Part shown: positions 1 to 11,794 of the stretch, one piece after another | Position numbering within the stretch: the stretch's first letter is position 1 | Layout: every line of letters starts with the position of its first letter | From: Plakobranchus ocellatus | Lineage: Eukaryota > Mollusca > Gastropoda > Plakobranchidae | Length of the DNA: 21,781 nt | Direction of reading: 5' to 3' | Assembly (NCBI GenBank): GCA_019648995.1 | Contig: BLXT01005617.1 | Coordinates: 2,295,228-2,317,008 of the forward strand | Notes under the pieces: model-generated | Database searches by the model: none | Seen by the model: the letters and a program-made list of their open reading frames with translations, nothing else | Told to the model about the DNA's origin: nothing | Translations under genes and position numbers: made by a program

Positions 1-79
1 TTTTTTTTTTTTTGTTTTTGATTGATTTTCTGATTGTTTTATGCTTGCCATTGTTCATTTCAAAAACATAATTTCTATG

Positions 80-190
80 CAGGAGAGGTCCAGATGCATT
101 AAGCATACAGGGGGTTTTGTACTTTTCGCTGAGACATTGGGAAATCAAGCCAAATTGATAAAATTGCAGTGGTATCCGAAGAGTCGCTTC
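80..190 (+). other. Exon-like stretch, unassigned
   Basis: After TTTCTATGCAG, a plausible acceptor ending at about 81, an open frame encodes ERSRCIKHTGGFVLFAETLG and then NQAKLIKLQWYPKSRF. Base composition is less AT-rich than the surroundings, and the residue mix looks protein-like. I recognise no family, no convincing donor follows, and the frame runs into T-rich DNA. It could be an exon of a neighbouring gene, a fossil exon, or chance. Confidence 0.2.
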
Positions 191-2339
191 TCCTCTTTTC
201 TTTTGGTTTCAGTATTTTGTAGTTTTTGTTCTTCATTTGTTTTTTGCATATTGGTCATTTCTGATTGTTTTGTTGGTTTCCTCATTCTATATTAGATTTC
301 ATTAGTCACAGAGTTAGGGTTGTCCTTTCTCCCATTTTAACCGGACTTTTTATTTTTCAATGGTCAAAATAGTTCTTTTCCTCAGCATTATCACCATGGT
401 TTTGTTTGTTTGTTTTTTATGGTGCATGCATGTTTGTTTTAACAGTATTCAGAGTAAAGCAAAAAGTTCAGGGGTTTTTTTTTTCAAGAGCAGAAAGGTT
501 CTTTGGAAAAGTTAAGTTTTAAACTGCTTACAAGTCTGTTTACTTTGTATATTCACTTTCTTTATCATTATAATAGGTTTCATTAGTTACAGAGAGGCTT
601 GGTATAAAAAAGATGAGCTTTAATTCAAAAAATTATTTCTAGCATAGTTAAGCTTATCTCTCTGTGTTAATAAACATAGAAAAGCTGAAAAATTAATTAT
701 CTGCATTTGTATATCATATTTCATCTGAGGTGCTTTTCATCTATCATGTATTCATTTGTTAAAAGTCACCTGTTACCGGTACCACGGTATTCAAAAAAGT
801 TAATCAAAATTCCCTTATTATTATATATTAATCTGCAAAACAGTGATTCGGTGCAAACCAAGTCTCCAGTTTTTACTAAACTGATGCATTTTTTTTTTAA
901 TTACCTGTGCTAAACCAAAATTGCTTAAACTATTTCCTACAATGCCTAGAATTATACTTTATAGTAAGCCCCAGAAATCCATCATTACACTAGTTAGGGT
1001 TTTCATATTTGGATCAAAGTTTATCTGATCTTCAAAATTCTTCTTATGATTTGATTGATATGTTCAAATTAATCAAATTTGGAAATTTGTTAATATATAT
1101 ATTATCAGACACTCAATTTATAGGAATTTGGATGACTAATAATCATGCAATTTTTTGAGGTGAAGAAAAATTTAGTTCTTAAGAATATTTCCTTCGATTT
1201 CCAGAAAATGGTGTTAAGATGAAGGCCTCTGATTAAGGTCCTGAATCTAAGCCCCCGAATGAAAAAAGATATCTTCAAGCACTTGAATGTAATGATGATT
1301 AACAAAAAGCTCAGGTTGCACCTGATTCTTTTCTAAAGCTTGTGCTGGAATTCTGCTTTGAACTTGTTTTACACAAGCCTCAATTTAGCAGGGCAATATT
1401 GTCTAAAATTGATTTAAAATCAATTTAGAGCTTGTCTACTTTGGTAGAAGTCAGGCAAATTTGATATGTTTGGTACATAAATAATACCTATGAAATAGTT
1501 TTAATGAGATCAGCTAAGTAACAATTCCGCAAATGCTAAATAAACATCGGGATATTGAAAATCTTGTCCACCTTTTGAGGCTTAGTTAAATTAGATCTGC
1601 ATAATAGTACATGTGAGTCAAATTTATAATTAATTTAATTTGACTAGGCGAATGAACTTTTTAAAACGAATTTCAATATTTTTTTAAAGACAAATTGTAC
1701 TTTTATATAGCAGAAATTTAAATCTTGTTACACTTGCAACCACCAAGATAGAGGCACATGCGCATTTCTTCCATTTTACTTTGTTCCCAGATGTCCCTTT
1801 GTTTTTATAAAGATGAGTTAAATGGTCATCCAAGCATGATCTAGACCAAGCCGCTTTACCAAGGCATCATAAAATATGCTAATTTCTAAAGCAGTACCAT
1901 ATTACCTACCATTTGACCAAGAATGGACTGAATTTGGGCTCTTTGTATAGCCCATTTTTTTATTAACTTGTTGTTGTTGAACAGGCTTAATGTTAGATCT
2001 AGTCTTTATTAGATCTATAGTCCAGATGATGGATTTGAGACAAATAATAGAATTTCATTTCATAAGCACTACAAATTTTTCTTTGCTTGATGTTACATCA
2101 TTTTTTTCTCTTTAATAAAGTAATTAACTATGTCGAGTCCTCTGAGATCGCAGGGATGACTGATGAGATGAAAGGGTAAATGCCGTGAAACTGAATGTGT
2201 TTAAAATTTTTGTTGCTAAATTAAGTTATGAATAGGTAGTTAAAAAAATACTTTTTTTTTTTGTTTGTGCTGTCCTTTGTAAGGGTCTGACAACAGCTTT
2301 TCTTTTATATTGAGAAAGCTCCTTAATTAAAATTTAGCA
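191..2339. other. AT-rich intergenic or intronic DNA, no gene seen
   Basis: No open frame with protein-like composition and no tRNA or rRNA was found on either strand. The stretch is dominated by T-rich and A-rich runs. A weak 24-base direct repeat (21 of 24 matches) occurs at 290-313 and 571-594. Confidence 0.6.
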
Positions 2340-2421
2340 GGTAAGGGGGCCATAATTCAGTTTTAAAGGCTCTATTTAGACAGCCCAGGTGACAGAAATA
2401 GAGATAAAATAGATTATATTC

Positions 2422-2755
2422 TTAACTCTTAGTGTCCGGCTCGCCACATGAGGTGGCGGGGAGCTGGTACCAAAAGGACGGCTCGACACATGAGGTGGCG
2501 GGAGAGTTTTCTTTATTTAACACCGTATCTAATCCAATCCACTTTTATTTTCAACCATTTCTATTTATAAAACTCAAATTTATAACCATCAGAAAGCCCA
2601 TTTATTACTCTTTATTTTGATAGGTAGTATGCTGTTATCAGATAATTAGTACAAAAGTTATTGTACATTATATTAGGTCTATGTAGAAACTGCCTCGGCT
2701 CTCCAAAACACCTCCGTCCAAACGTGGATTTAGGCCCTCGGACACTAAGAGTTAA
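2422..2755. mobile_element. piggyBac-like MITE with TTAA target duplication, inserted in the LINE
   Basis: TTAA stands at both ends (2422-2425 and 2752-2755). Inside it lie perfect 13-base terminal inverted repeats, CTCTTAGTGTCCG (2426-2438) and CGGACACTAAGAG (2739-2751). The 326-base element has no transposase coding capacity, so it is non-autonomous. Removing it with one TTAA restores the LINE endonuclease frame across DKIDYILNQKRF, which proves the insertion. TTAA duplication is typical of piggyBac-superfamily elements, though the termini are not the classic CCC type. Confidence 0.9.
2437..2502. repeat. Twin 24-bp subterminal repeats with hairpin core in the MITE
   Basis: CGGCTCG(C/A)CACATGAGGTGGCGGG occurs at 2437-2460 and again at 2479-2502, with one mismatch. 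The first copy can fold as CGCCAC-ATGAG-GTGGCG. Subterminal repeats of this kind often serve as transposase-binding sites, which is an inference here. Confidence 0.85.
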
Positions 2756-3632
2756 TCAGAAACGGTTCTGAAATGCCGTCAAAACATTAAAATCACTGTT
2801 GGGAGCCAACTGTGATTCAGATCATATTCCAGTCGTGTAAATTTCAGATAAAATTTAAAAATTAAAAAAGGCAAAGGTTAATCCTAAATTCTAAATGGAT
2901 TGCTAAAATCTGATGAAAAACTAAGAGACAAAATTGCTGTAGCTGTGTATAACAAATATGATACTCAGAAATGGGAGAACTATGATCAGAAATGAAATTT
3001 TTCACTTGATGAAGTCCTAGAGAAAAACGTCCCTTAGAAAGATTGAAAAAAAAAAAGAACATAACCAATAAAAAGCAAAGAAATACTCAATTTTATAGGA
3101 GAAAGGTGGAAATAAAAAAAATGAGAAGCCAAATATAAAGACCTTTAAAAAAAAATCAAGATAAAATGCAATGCATCAAAAGAAGAGTGGATTAATCAAC
3201 AATGTCAGGAAAATGAGCAAAAGCTAAAAAATATAAACAGTAAATTCATGCTTGCTAAAAAAAAAAGAACATCAGTGATAAGAAAACCAAATGTAGTAGC
3301 CCTCGCTGCATCAAATGCAAAGATGGAATAATGTTGATGGAAAAGAAGAAAATATATATATATGTACTTAACAGATGGTCAGTCAGAATATGTTGAATAT
3401 CTTTTCAAAGATGATAGGTGCGAAAAGCCTGAAATAAAGAAAAATATAGAAGGTCCAACTATCCTTAAAGGAGAGGTAGAGGCAGCAATAAAGAAAATGG
3501 AAAAGCCACAGGACCAAACATTATACCAATTGAAATAATTACATCATTAGTTAATCTAGGAATACATCTGACAACACTTCTTAATGTTGAATATACAACA
3601 GTGGTGCAATTCAAGAACATCTTTGTTTAAAT

Positions 3633-3937
3633 CTATTTTTATAGTCCTGCTTAAAACACCAGGAGCAACAGAATGTGAACTTCATAGAGCAATCGATTTA
3701 ATGAGCCATTTTACGAAAATCCTGTTACATATTTTGATGCACAGAATGCACAAAAGTCTAAGACCAGAAATATCTGCAAAACCGATAGGCTTTATGCCTG
3801 ATAAAAGGACTAGAAAAGCAATATTCACTTTGTCAATGCTTATGGAAAGGTGTATAGCAATGCAAAAAAAGATCTGTTTCATTGATTATTCTAAGGCCTT
3901 GACAAAGCAAAACATGAAGGGTTGTTTCATATACTAG
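3633..3937 (+). pseudogene. Reverse transcriptase fragment of the LINE (palm, motif A)
   Basis: This is the longest surviving open stretch of the LINE. It encodes KSIFIVLLKTPGATECELHR, then MSHFTKILLHILMHRMHK, GFMPDKRTRKAIFTL and the motif A region CFIDYSKAL, and is then lost to a frameshift. The catalytic Asp of motif A is present, but the motif C aspartates further on are not. No start codon or promoter belongs to it, and it is a relic, not a gene. Confidence 0.85.
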
Positions 3938-4815
3938 AAAAATTTGAAATTGGTGGGAAAGATATGAGTGAGAGTAATTAGAAGTTATACTAGGAATAAA
4001 CTGCATCTGTAAGAAATGAAGAACATAGCAATTTCAAATCCATCAAAAGAGGTATGAGGCAGGGATGTGTAATGTCTCCTGATCTTTTTAATTTAATCTT
4101 ATGGAATCTTGATGACATTTCAGGCTTAAAAATAAAATGGAAAGAATCTCAATAATTTCAGGTATGTAGAGCTTACAATTATAATAGCAGAATCTGGTGA
4201 ACACCTTCAAAAACATGTAGATACTATAGTTGTAGAGAGCACAAGAATGGGCCTGGCTTTGAATGTAAAGAAAATGGAATGTATGGTTATCTTGAAGAGT
4301 TGAAGAAATCCTGAAACCTTGAATCAAATGTGCCACAAAATTCAAATATCTAGGTTACCTGATAACATCAGATGGTAGATGCACTAATGAAATAAGTAAA
4401 AGGATAGTCATGGCCAAAGATACATTCCAAAAGATGAAACCATTATTGGCAAACAGAAACAAAAATATGAAAAGAGCAATGAAATCATGAGTACTTTTGT
4501 ATGGTAGTAAGTAATGAACAACAAACAAGGTAGAAACCAAGAAGCAGTAGAGATGTGGTTTATTATAAGAATGATCAGGATATGATGGACAACAAAAAAG
4601 TAGAATGAATTGGTACTGAAAGTGGAAAGATTGAAGGCAAACGCAATAGAGGTAGGCAGGGAATGATTTTTATTGAAAGTCATAGATCACGGGCAATAGA
4701 TAAGGGTAGCAACAACAACTTTATGAGGTTAACTGAGAATAGCTTAGAGAGGAGAAACATGATCGCCAATGTCTGTCCAGACAAGGCACCTAAAGAAGAA
4801 GATTTAGTTCATGTC

Positions 4816-7800
4816 ATAATTTTTACACGTTGTTACATTTTTTTTTCTTCCAGTAGTCACCTACCTGTTACAATTAATCAATAAATTCAGTTTGTATAAA
4901 TCCACGATAGATTTCAGTGTCCTTATTTTGAGATGAATCGTGTGTGTATTGGATTTATCTGCAGGCATTTAAGGCATCTTTTTCTTTAATATTTTTAATG
5001 TGTAATGAAATATACATGTAACTTGGATTTTGCAAGTGGCATCACTAAATAAGGTATAGAAAACTACATGTATATCAATTCACATAGTACTAGTAATAGT
5101 AGAGTTGAGATAAATATTAGGTCTGCTCTGATGGTATTTCATGACATGCCATGTTCTGGTTGGAAAATTTGGAAACTCAAACTATCTTGGTTCAGTGAAG
5201 AATTGCAACAAGTTTAACAGTATTGTACTGTATGCCTTGAGGCAGCTCCTAAAGAGTTGGTTGTCAGAAAAATAGTTTTGAGATGAAAGGCAGTTCAAGT
5301 CACCTTTTTTGCTTCTTTATCTCACTTTTTAAGGATCATTCAGAAGTGAATGCTTCTATAGAGGCATTACAACAGAAAAGCTCAAAAAAAGGAGCATTGC
5401 TTATAGGAAAGCTATATGTGTTTGTGTTTAGGGCCATTATTGCCACAGATTTTTTGGTATGTTGATTTTTGTTTAGTTTGCATTATGTACACATCATACT
5501 TCATATCGATGGCAGGTGTATCAAACCTATAAAATCCGTATTCATGCCTGCTATTGAAATACTCAAAACAGCTTTTTAAAACGAAATGAACAAATACAAA
5601 CTTTTTTTTTTACATAAGTTTATTTTTTATTCGGCCATTCCAGTTTTCACAGTCTAATAACTTTGATCCGGAGTTTTGTATAGAGGGCTTTACAAGCTTA
5701 TTTTGGTTCTTGATAATTATTTCTTTACAGTTGTTTGTGCTACAATATGATGCACTCAAAAAAAAAAAAAAAAAAGAAATGCTAAACCAAAAAGGCAAGA
5801 TGCTTAAATATGTCAAACAACTATGCACAGGATTAACATGTTCATATCATATAACCGATTACTGTATAAATGAAACAACATGGTTCTGGAGTTAAAGATA
5901 AGTTACAATTTTACAGTGCCTATTAGAGCCATACTTATGATGCAATGTGTTGTCAACAAAGAATGCATTGAAAGCAAGAGGAATTAAATGAAACATGACA
6001 AACAAAAGCACACCATTAAATTACTTTGTATCCAAGAGAATGAAGAAATTGCAAACGAATTACTGCAGTTTCAAATTGAAACAATATTGAAGAACTTGTG
6101 CATATATGTACATAAATGGTTTCATATTTCCCAGCCTTGCTTTAGACTGAATACATTTGTGATTGAATGAAGTAAATAAGCAGCTATGAGAGAAATTTTA
6201 TTGTTTTTTTTAGGTTTACTGTGATCCCCACAACTCAACAAAACAACTCTAATTTTATTCTGAAGAGAAAATGTGTAATTTTATTGACTGCCAAATCTTC
6301 ATCATATTCATGACCTTCTCACATGTGTTTTCTGACCTTACATTATTTTCACACTCGCGTGTAGTTGTGAGAATTATTGCAAAGAATGAATGAAAGAATG
6401 AGACAGTAATGTTGCAGATAGAGACATGAATGATGCATGTTATAAGTACAGGTACAAATCTAAGAGCATAAAATTAACACTTTCCTTTCATTATTAGAGG
6501 AAGAAATGAAAACCACTCAATAGACAATTGATTCAGGGACACATGTGAGTCTTACTCATGTAAACTATGAAAAATGCCACCTTTCTGTCCTTTGTTATAA
6601 CAAAACATTTAATGGCCTCTTATATACTACATTATAATTTTGAACATCTATCACTCATCAACAGATCAATATGCTTGTCAAATTTGCAAATTTGTGTTCA
6701 AGAATAATATGTGCTTGATAAAAACCTGTGATAACACTTTAAACAGCTGCAAAAAAAAAAAAAATGATAAATGATGAAAAATGTAGGATATATTTGTACG
6801 TCTTCAAAAGCTACAAACATATTTTAAGAATTGTCTACAATGTAAGTTGTGGTGTATTATGCTTTACCCAACAGAGTTGATAACATGAGATTGAAAAAAA
6901 AAAAAAGATGAGAGAAAGAAAAAGAAAACAAATTATTATTTTAGTCACATCTCTTACAAATCTAATTGCCTAAGTTTTGTTTCCTTTCTTTTTATTTTTA
7001 AAAAAGTTTGCAATGGCTTGAAATTAAATAGATCCTTTGCATACAAAGATAATTCTCAATAACATCTCTTCCAGATAAATTTGGTCATAAAAGGTCATCT
7101 CACACTATTCCTTGGAAAAAATAATTCATGTGAGTGAATCAAAATTTTTGCTTACTTCAATTTATCTCTGTAAAATTACATCTGGGAGTAATAGAAATGA
7201 GGAAATGGTTTATGAAGATACCAAGGATCAAACAACTTCTGCTCAGAAAGTATAAAATATACATTGAAATAAACACAAATTATACATCTTGTTTCACTGG
7301 CTTCTCTATATTGAATATTCCACTGAATTGTTGGCAAAAAGAATATTTCAACACAATAGATTAGAACTGAGCAAATGTGCATTGTGATCAAGTTATTTAT
7401 GATTTTGTCGGATGATAGACTTGACACTTTAATGATGCAATACATATGTTAAATTTGGGAATACTTTTTCACAACATATTTTTTACAGACAATAAGAAAA
7501 TAAAGAGTTGAGACAAATGAGCTAATCAAGGTGGCTTTGTTTTTTTGTTTTGTATTTTCTGTATGTCACTTTCATCAATTATAAGTAAACACTTAGGTTA
7601 TTCTTAGGCCTGCAAGTTTGCACATCAAGTACAGCTCTGTAATACTGCAATATATTGTTAAAGACTCGGTAACTGGTGTTGCACTAGACTATGAAGTTTT
7701 GATTTCAGCATTTCTAATACTTGTTATTTCTATACATAATATCAACTTTCATCATGTAACGAGTTCTGAACCACAGGCAAGATTTTAAACACATGAATAG

Positions 7801-9194
7801 TTATTAATTTTCATTATAGGTATCAACTTGTTGAATATGGTTCAAAGCTCTTGAAATATCATTTTCGATCTAGATATACTTTTTACTGATTTTGAGGTGA
7901 GGAAATGCTGGTCTTTGAACAATTTTTTTTAAAAACAAGTATGTCTTAAATTTAGCTGTACCATGTTATTGTTGCTTAATACCAACCCAATGCCTCATTC
8001 CTTCCTTTAACTTTAAAACACGTAAGCCCCATCCATAAATGAATTACGAAAGAAACAATCTGCAAGTCTGCACTTGGATTTACACAATTAATTTACTCTT
8101 GCCTAGAGGTAGATTGGTTGTTTATTTCACTATGCACCTGAGCATGCAATCTTTACCTTTCTTTTGTTATATAATAACTTATAAGGCCTACATGGATCTA
8201 TAAAGACATTAATTAGGAGAAATTAGGGTTTAAAAAAAAACTAACGATAAAACCTTGTTAATGCAGCTTAAACTAGATTGTCATTTTGGGAAAACATTTT
8301 TACAGTCAATGTAGAGGCAGCATCTATGGCCGTAAAGAATTCAAACAAGACTATGTCACAACCCACCTTTCATATTGCTGTGACCCCAAATATGTAGTTT
8401 TCAAATAGAGAAGAAAAAAATGATTTTCTCTATTGTTTCTTATTATATTTCAGTGAATTTTTTTTTATTAATTTACCCTTGTAAATATATTTTTTTTCAA
8501 TTGATACTTTTTATACTTGACTTGAATTTTTTGTTAATTATGGTAAATTTTATCCAACTCATGCAGCAAATCTTACATGAACTATGCCTTAAATAAATTG
8601 TATGAAATATTCCCATATGTCAACTTACTACAACTACAAAAATGCAACTTGTGCAGACGATACTCTTGTATGTTTAGTTACTGCTTTTGTAAAGTGAATC
8701 TGTACTTAGTTCTTTACTTAGTGGGACCGAAACGGAAAAGAATCATGTAAATTATATTGTTGACAGTCATCCCAATAGCAGTCCACATGAGTGGATTTAG
8801 AGGAAAATTATTTTTATCCAAAATTGATTTCTATTGAGTGATTTCCATAACCTCAGTTGCCTTATATAGTTTTCCCCGGCATTTCCGAATTTCTTTCAAA
8901 TTTAAATCAATAATGAGTATAGCACTAACATTATATATGCAGGTGATGATTTAATAGTGGTAATAAATGCAGTGTTCAAGCCCCATGCATGCACTTTTAT
9001 TTGAGCTACATACAATTCCATAAAAATGTCTTGAAAGAATAAAACAAATACAGACTAAAAAATCCAGTGAATATTTCCTGAAATGAAATATGAAAAATTA
9101 CATAGTAATATTATTACTAATAAAAAAAGAGACATTTAATTAATCTAACTCTCGTTCTTCATTTATAATTCAAAATTAATATCTTGAGACCAGC
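4816..9194. other. AT-rich non-coding DNA, no gene seen
   Basis: Only short, low-complexity open frames occur. Homopolymers include an 18-base A run at 5758-5775. The first hundred bases may be remnant 3' sequence of the LINE. No RNA gene or further element was recognised. Confidence 0.6.
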
Positions 9195-9306
9195 TTGACT
9201 TTAAATGAGAAAATCTCACTTTCAACATTTTACAACAAATTTTCTCAAAAGGTTTATATGCTACAACTGACTCAATTTGAGTGGTCAAAAAACGAATGTT
9301 CTAATA

Positions 9307-9500
9307 GGGTCACATATGACAAGACATTGTTTGGAATAATTATTTTAGCTTCACATTTTCTTACCTGTTATTTTCCTATCATGTTTAATTATCCTATTCT
9401 CGGCTTTTCCTTTAACTACAAATTCAAACTTAAATATTCCTTCAGAGTCACAAACGACAAGACACAGTTTGAAATGAATACTTTGGCTGTACACTTTAAC
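9307..9500. repeat. Two diverged direct repeats of about 50 bp, 138 bp apart
   Basis: GGGTCACATATGACAAGACA from 9307 and GAGTCACAAACGACAAGACA from 9445 start two stretches that stay similar for about 50 bases. A third partial match (GGGTCACAG) starts near 9545. The open frame crossing them has no recognisable protein family and is better read as repeat DNA. Confidence 0.45.
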
Positions 9501-10089
9501 ATATGTATTTATTTACAGTACATTGCATTGATTCAATATCCTTAGGGTCACAGCCAATAAATCACAAAGGCAAGTTGCTCCTAATCATGCTAATGAATCT
9601 CTAAACCCATTCCTCTTCTAATTATCATTGTCATTATCTTGCTTTTCTAAAAAAGCAGCATATACAATTTTGAAAATTAAAAAAAAAATACATTTTATGT
9701 TGTTTCATGTGTAGAAATTAACATCTGTTTCAATTTAAAGTATAACCCTGGCTTTAAAGACATTCCGTACCAACATTTATTTGTATTACAATCACATGTT
9801 GTATGGACCATTAAACTACTGCAGAATTTTCAATTTAGTTCCTCTATATTCCTTGACTCTGGCGTGACACATATTCCAGCAATCTAAAAAAGATGCAACC
9901 CATTGTTCATAGTTCAGATAAAGTTGATGCAGTAATTTTTTTCATTTTCTTTTTTAAAACATGCCTAATTTAAATGATTAGGTTACTAAGATAAACAGGA
10001 AGGTAGGCAGACAAATAAATAAAGACTGAGTAAAAGAAAGTTACATAAAGAAAGAAGAATGAATAGTAAATTAAGAAAGAGTAAAACTG

Positions 10090-10215
10090 CTTAAATCTCA
10101 CTGTGATAATGCAGCTGCCGGCTTTCGTCAAGCTCATCCCATCAATGCCAGTTATAAATTCATGTTTCCCTATTTCTGGCTGAATCAGCCCCTTAGTTCT
10201 TGTTTGTGTCATTTG
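10090..10215 (-). other. Coding-like relic, possibly retroelement protease region
   Basis: On the minus strand an open frame encodes TRTKGLIQPEIGKHEFITGI and then DGMSLTKAGSCIITVRF, more GC-rich than its flanks. The pattern G-hydrophobic-DG-x5-G-x-CIITVRF recalls the strand after the flap in retrotransposon aspartic proteases, but no DTG/DSG active-site triplet or other pol domain is seen nearby. The frame ends in AT-rich sequence. This is a weak similarity and no gene is claimed. Confidence 0.2.
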
Positions 10216-10710
10216 CAATCAGTAAATCTTATGTTGTATCATTAAGTTTTTGTTTGGTTTTGAGAAGAGAGACACAAGAGATTTTATCTAAATTGAAAAA
10301 TGTTTTTAACTTCTTTCAGTTCACAAGAAAAGAGCTAAGGCGAAATTGTGGAATCAGCATAACATTCTCCAGCCTAAACAGTATTGGTGGCCCTTATCTG
10401 TTTGAGCATTTCAACAATTTAACTAGAATTTTAGATCATTCATTTATTTACTTGAAAGACATACATGACAAATGACGAGATATTACCATGTGTGATAGAT
10501 AAGAGAAAAACACATTTATCATAGAAAAAAAAAACCATTGAAATTTTTTTCAATGCCACACTTAGTTCAGGTGGGAGACATTTTAATATTCAATTCAAAA
10601 TTCATAAGATAATAATTTTAATATATACTTTGACCCAGAGATAACAAGGGGCTGGAGACTGACTTAACAACAACAGTGCAACATAGATTTTTTTTTAATT
10701 GAACTGTGAT

Positions 10711-10760
10711 CTTCATCTCTCACAAAAAAAAAAACAAACAAAAAAACAACAACAAAAACA
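10711..10760. repeat. A-rich simple repeat (AAC/AAAC units)
   Basis: This is a degenerate run of A tracts broken by C, including CAAACAAAAAAACAACAACA. It could be an old retroposon tail, but no element body was recognised next to it. Confidence 0.6.
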
Positions 10761-11197
10761 TACCTAGAAACCAGTCCAAGCAAGTGAGATGTTGTAAAGA
10801 AAAGTTTTGAGAAATATGCATAGGGAGAAGACTATTCCAAAATATGATGTAAATTTTTTTAGTTCAACAGACAATTATAAGAAGCATTTAACAGGCAATT
10901 CATTTGACCAAGTCGCAAAGCATATAAGATAAGTTTTTTTGTAAGCAAAATACAAACTGATGAATATTAAATATATTATTATACAAAAATAAATTAAAAC
11001 AAACTTACTTTCAAGACTCAAAATCTTTTCAGTTCTGCACCTTTGAACATTTATGTATACACAAAAAAAAAAAAAAAAGAGACTCTCTCAGTATAATAAT
11101 ATAAAGCCATTATTATTTTTTTTGTCCAGTCTACCTACAGGCAAATTAGATTACAAGGCAGGATTCAGCTCCACTACATAGTATTGAGTAGGAGGTA

Positions 11198-11263
11198 CCG
11201 GTGGCACAGTAGATAGCCAATCCATCCTGATATCTGCAAGAACCCTTTGAGCCCCACCACCGG
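11198..11263 (+). repeat. tRNA-like head of a SINE (or decayed tRNA pseudogene)
   Basis: A perfect 7-bp acceptor-type stem pairs CCGGTGG (11198-11204) with CCACCGG (11257-11263) around a 52-base interior. Just inside is GGTGGCACAGTAGATAGC, resembling box A of tRNA-derived SINEs, and CCCTTTGAGCCCC, a degenerate box B. The region is markedly GC-rich against its flanks, and related sequence may run on to about 11310. A functional tRNA is unlikely because the T arm is eroded and no clear anticodon arm is seen. Confidence 0.55.
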
Positions 11264-11794
11264 CATCCTGGCTTGACAGAGGGCCTGAAAGCTTGTGATC
11301 ACCTTGTTTTGGAATGGCTATAGACAAAAACCAGACTACTATTCAGTAAGAAGAATTCACTAATGAAAACCCACAATTATAAAATTTGCATTAGCGCTAT
11401 TCTGTCTTCTAGAATCCTTTGCTATAATGACCGACAAAAATATAGGAGACATAAGATTCTCTACAGCTAGGAGAAAAAACTCTCTACAGCTAATTCAGTT
11501 TTTGATAACTTTTCATAAAAGAAAAAAAAATAATACTACAAACTTATCCAGTCAAGATAGCTGTTAAGATTGCAGCCTTATTTCAACACTTGGGATTGAT
11601 CAAAATCTTAACTCTATTCGCATGATGTATAAAGTGATGGTGTTTATCATCATGGAAAAACCAAAAAACCCAAAGGTGAAAGTTAACCACAGAAAGTTCT
11701 GCACGAGCAATATGATATTGATAATGAAAGGTAGATCACTGATGGCTGATATAGACAGTCCACCATTTACCAATCATCTCTGGTTTCACAATAA

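Larger units (their letters stand above)
2340..4815 (+). mobile_element. Decayed RTE-type LINE (non-LTR retrotransposon), interrupted by a MITE
   Basis: Piecing the frames together shows the LINE gene order. First comes the endonuclease end: DKIDYI just before 2421, then after the MITE the conserved SDHIPVV at about 2807-2830. A linker follows, with KNIEGPTILKGEVEAAIKKM from about 3444, then GPNIIPIEII after a one-base frameshift. Next is the reverse transcriptase at 3584-4180, with GATECELH, SHFTKILL, the FIDYSKA motif A and the RQGCVMSPDLFNL motif B. After it come YLGYLITSDGRC at about 4350 and the terminal MIANVC at about 4770. The usual YADD catalytic box reads YVEL (4163-4174), and stops and frameshifts are frequent, so the copy is dead. 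The 5' part (most of the endonuclease) is missing or unrecognisable. Start and end are approximate. The RTE assignment rests on remembered family motifs. Confidence 0.88.

Noticed and set aside
2160..2190. Possible hammerhead ribozyme core (CTGATGA ... GAAA)
   Set aside because: The two core motifs are at a plausible distance, but the bases between them do not form stem II, and no flanking complementarity for stems I and III or a well-placed cleavage triplet was found.
2432..2620. Plus-strand open frame of 62 codons
   Set aside because: It lies inside the MITE, and its repeated peptide (HEVAG) only reflects the twin subterminal repeats.
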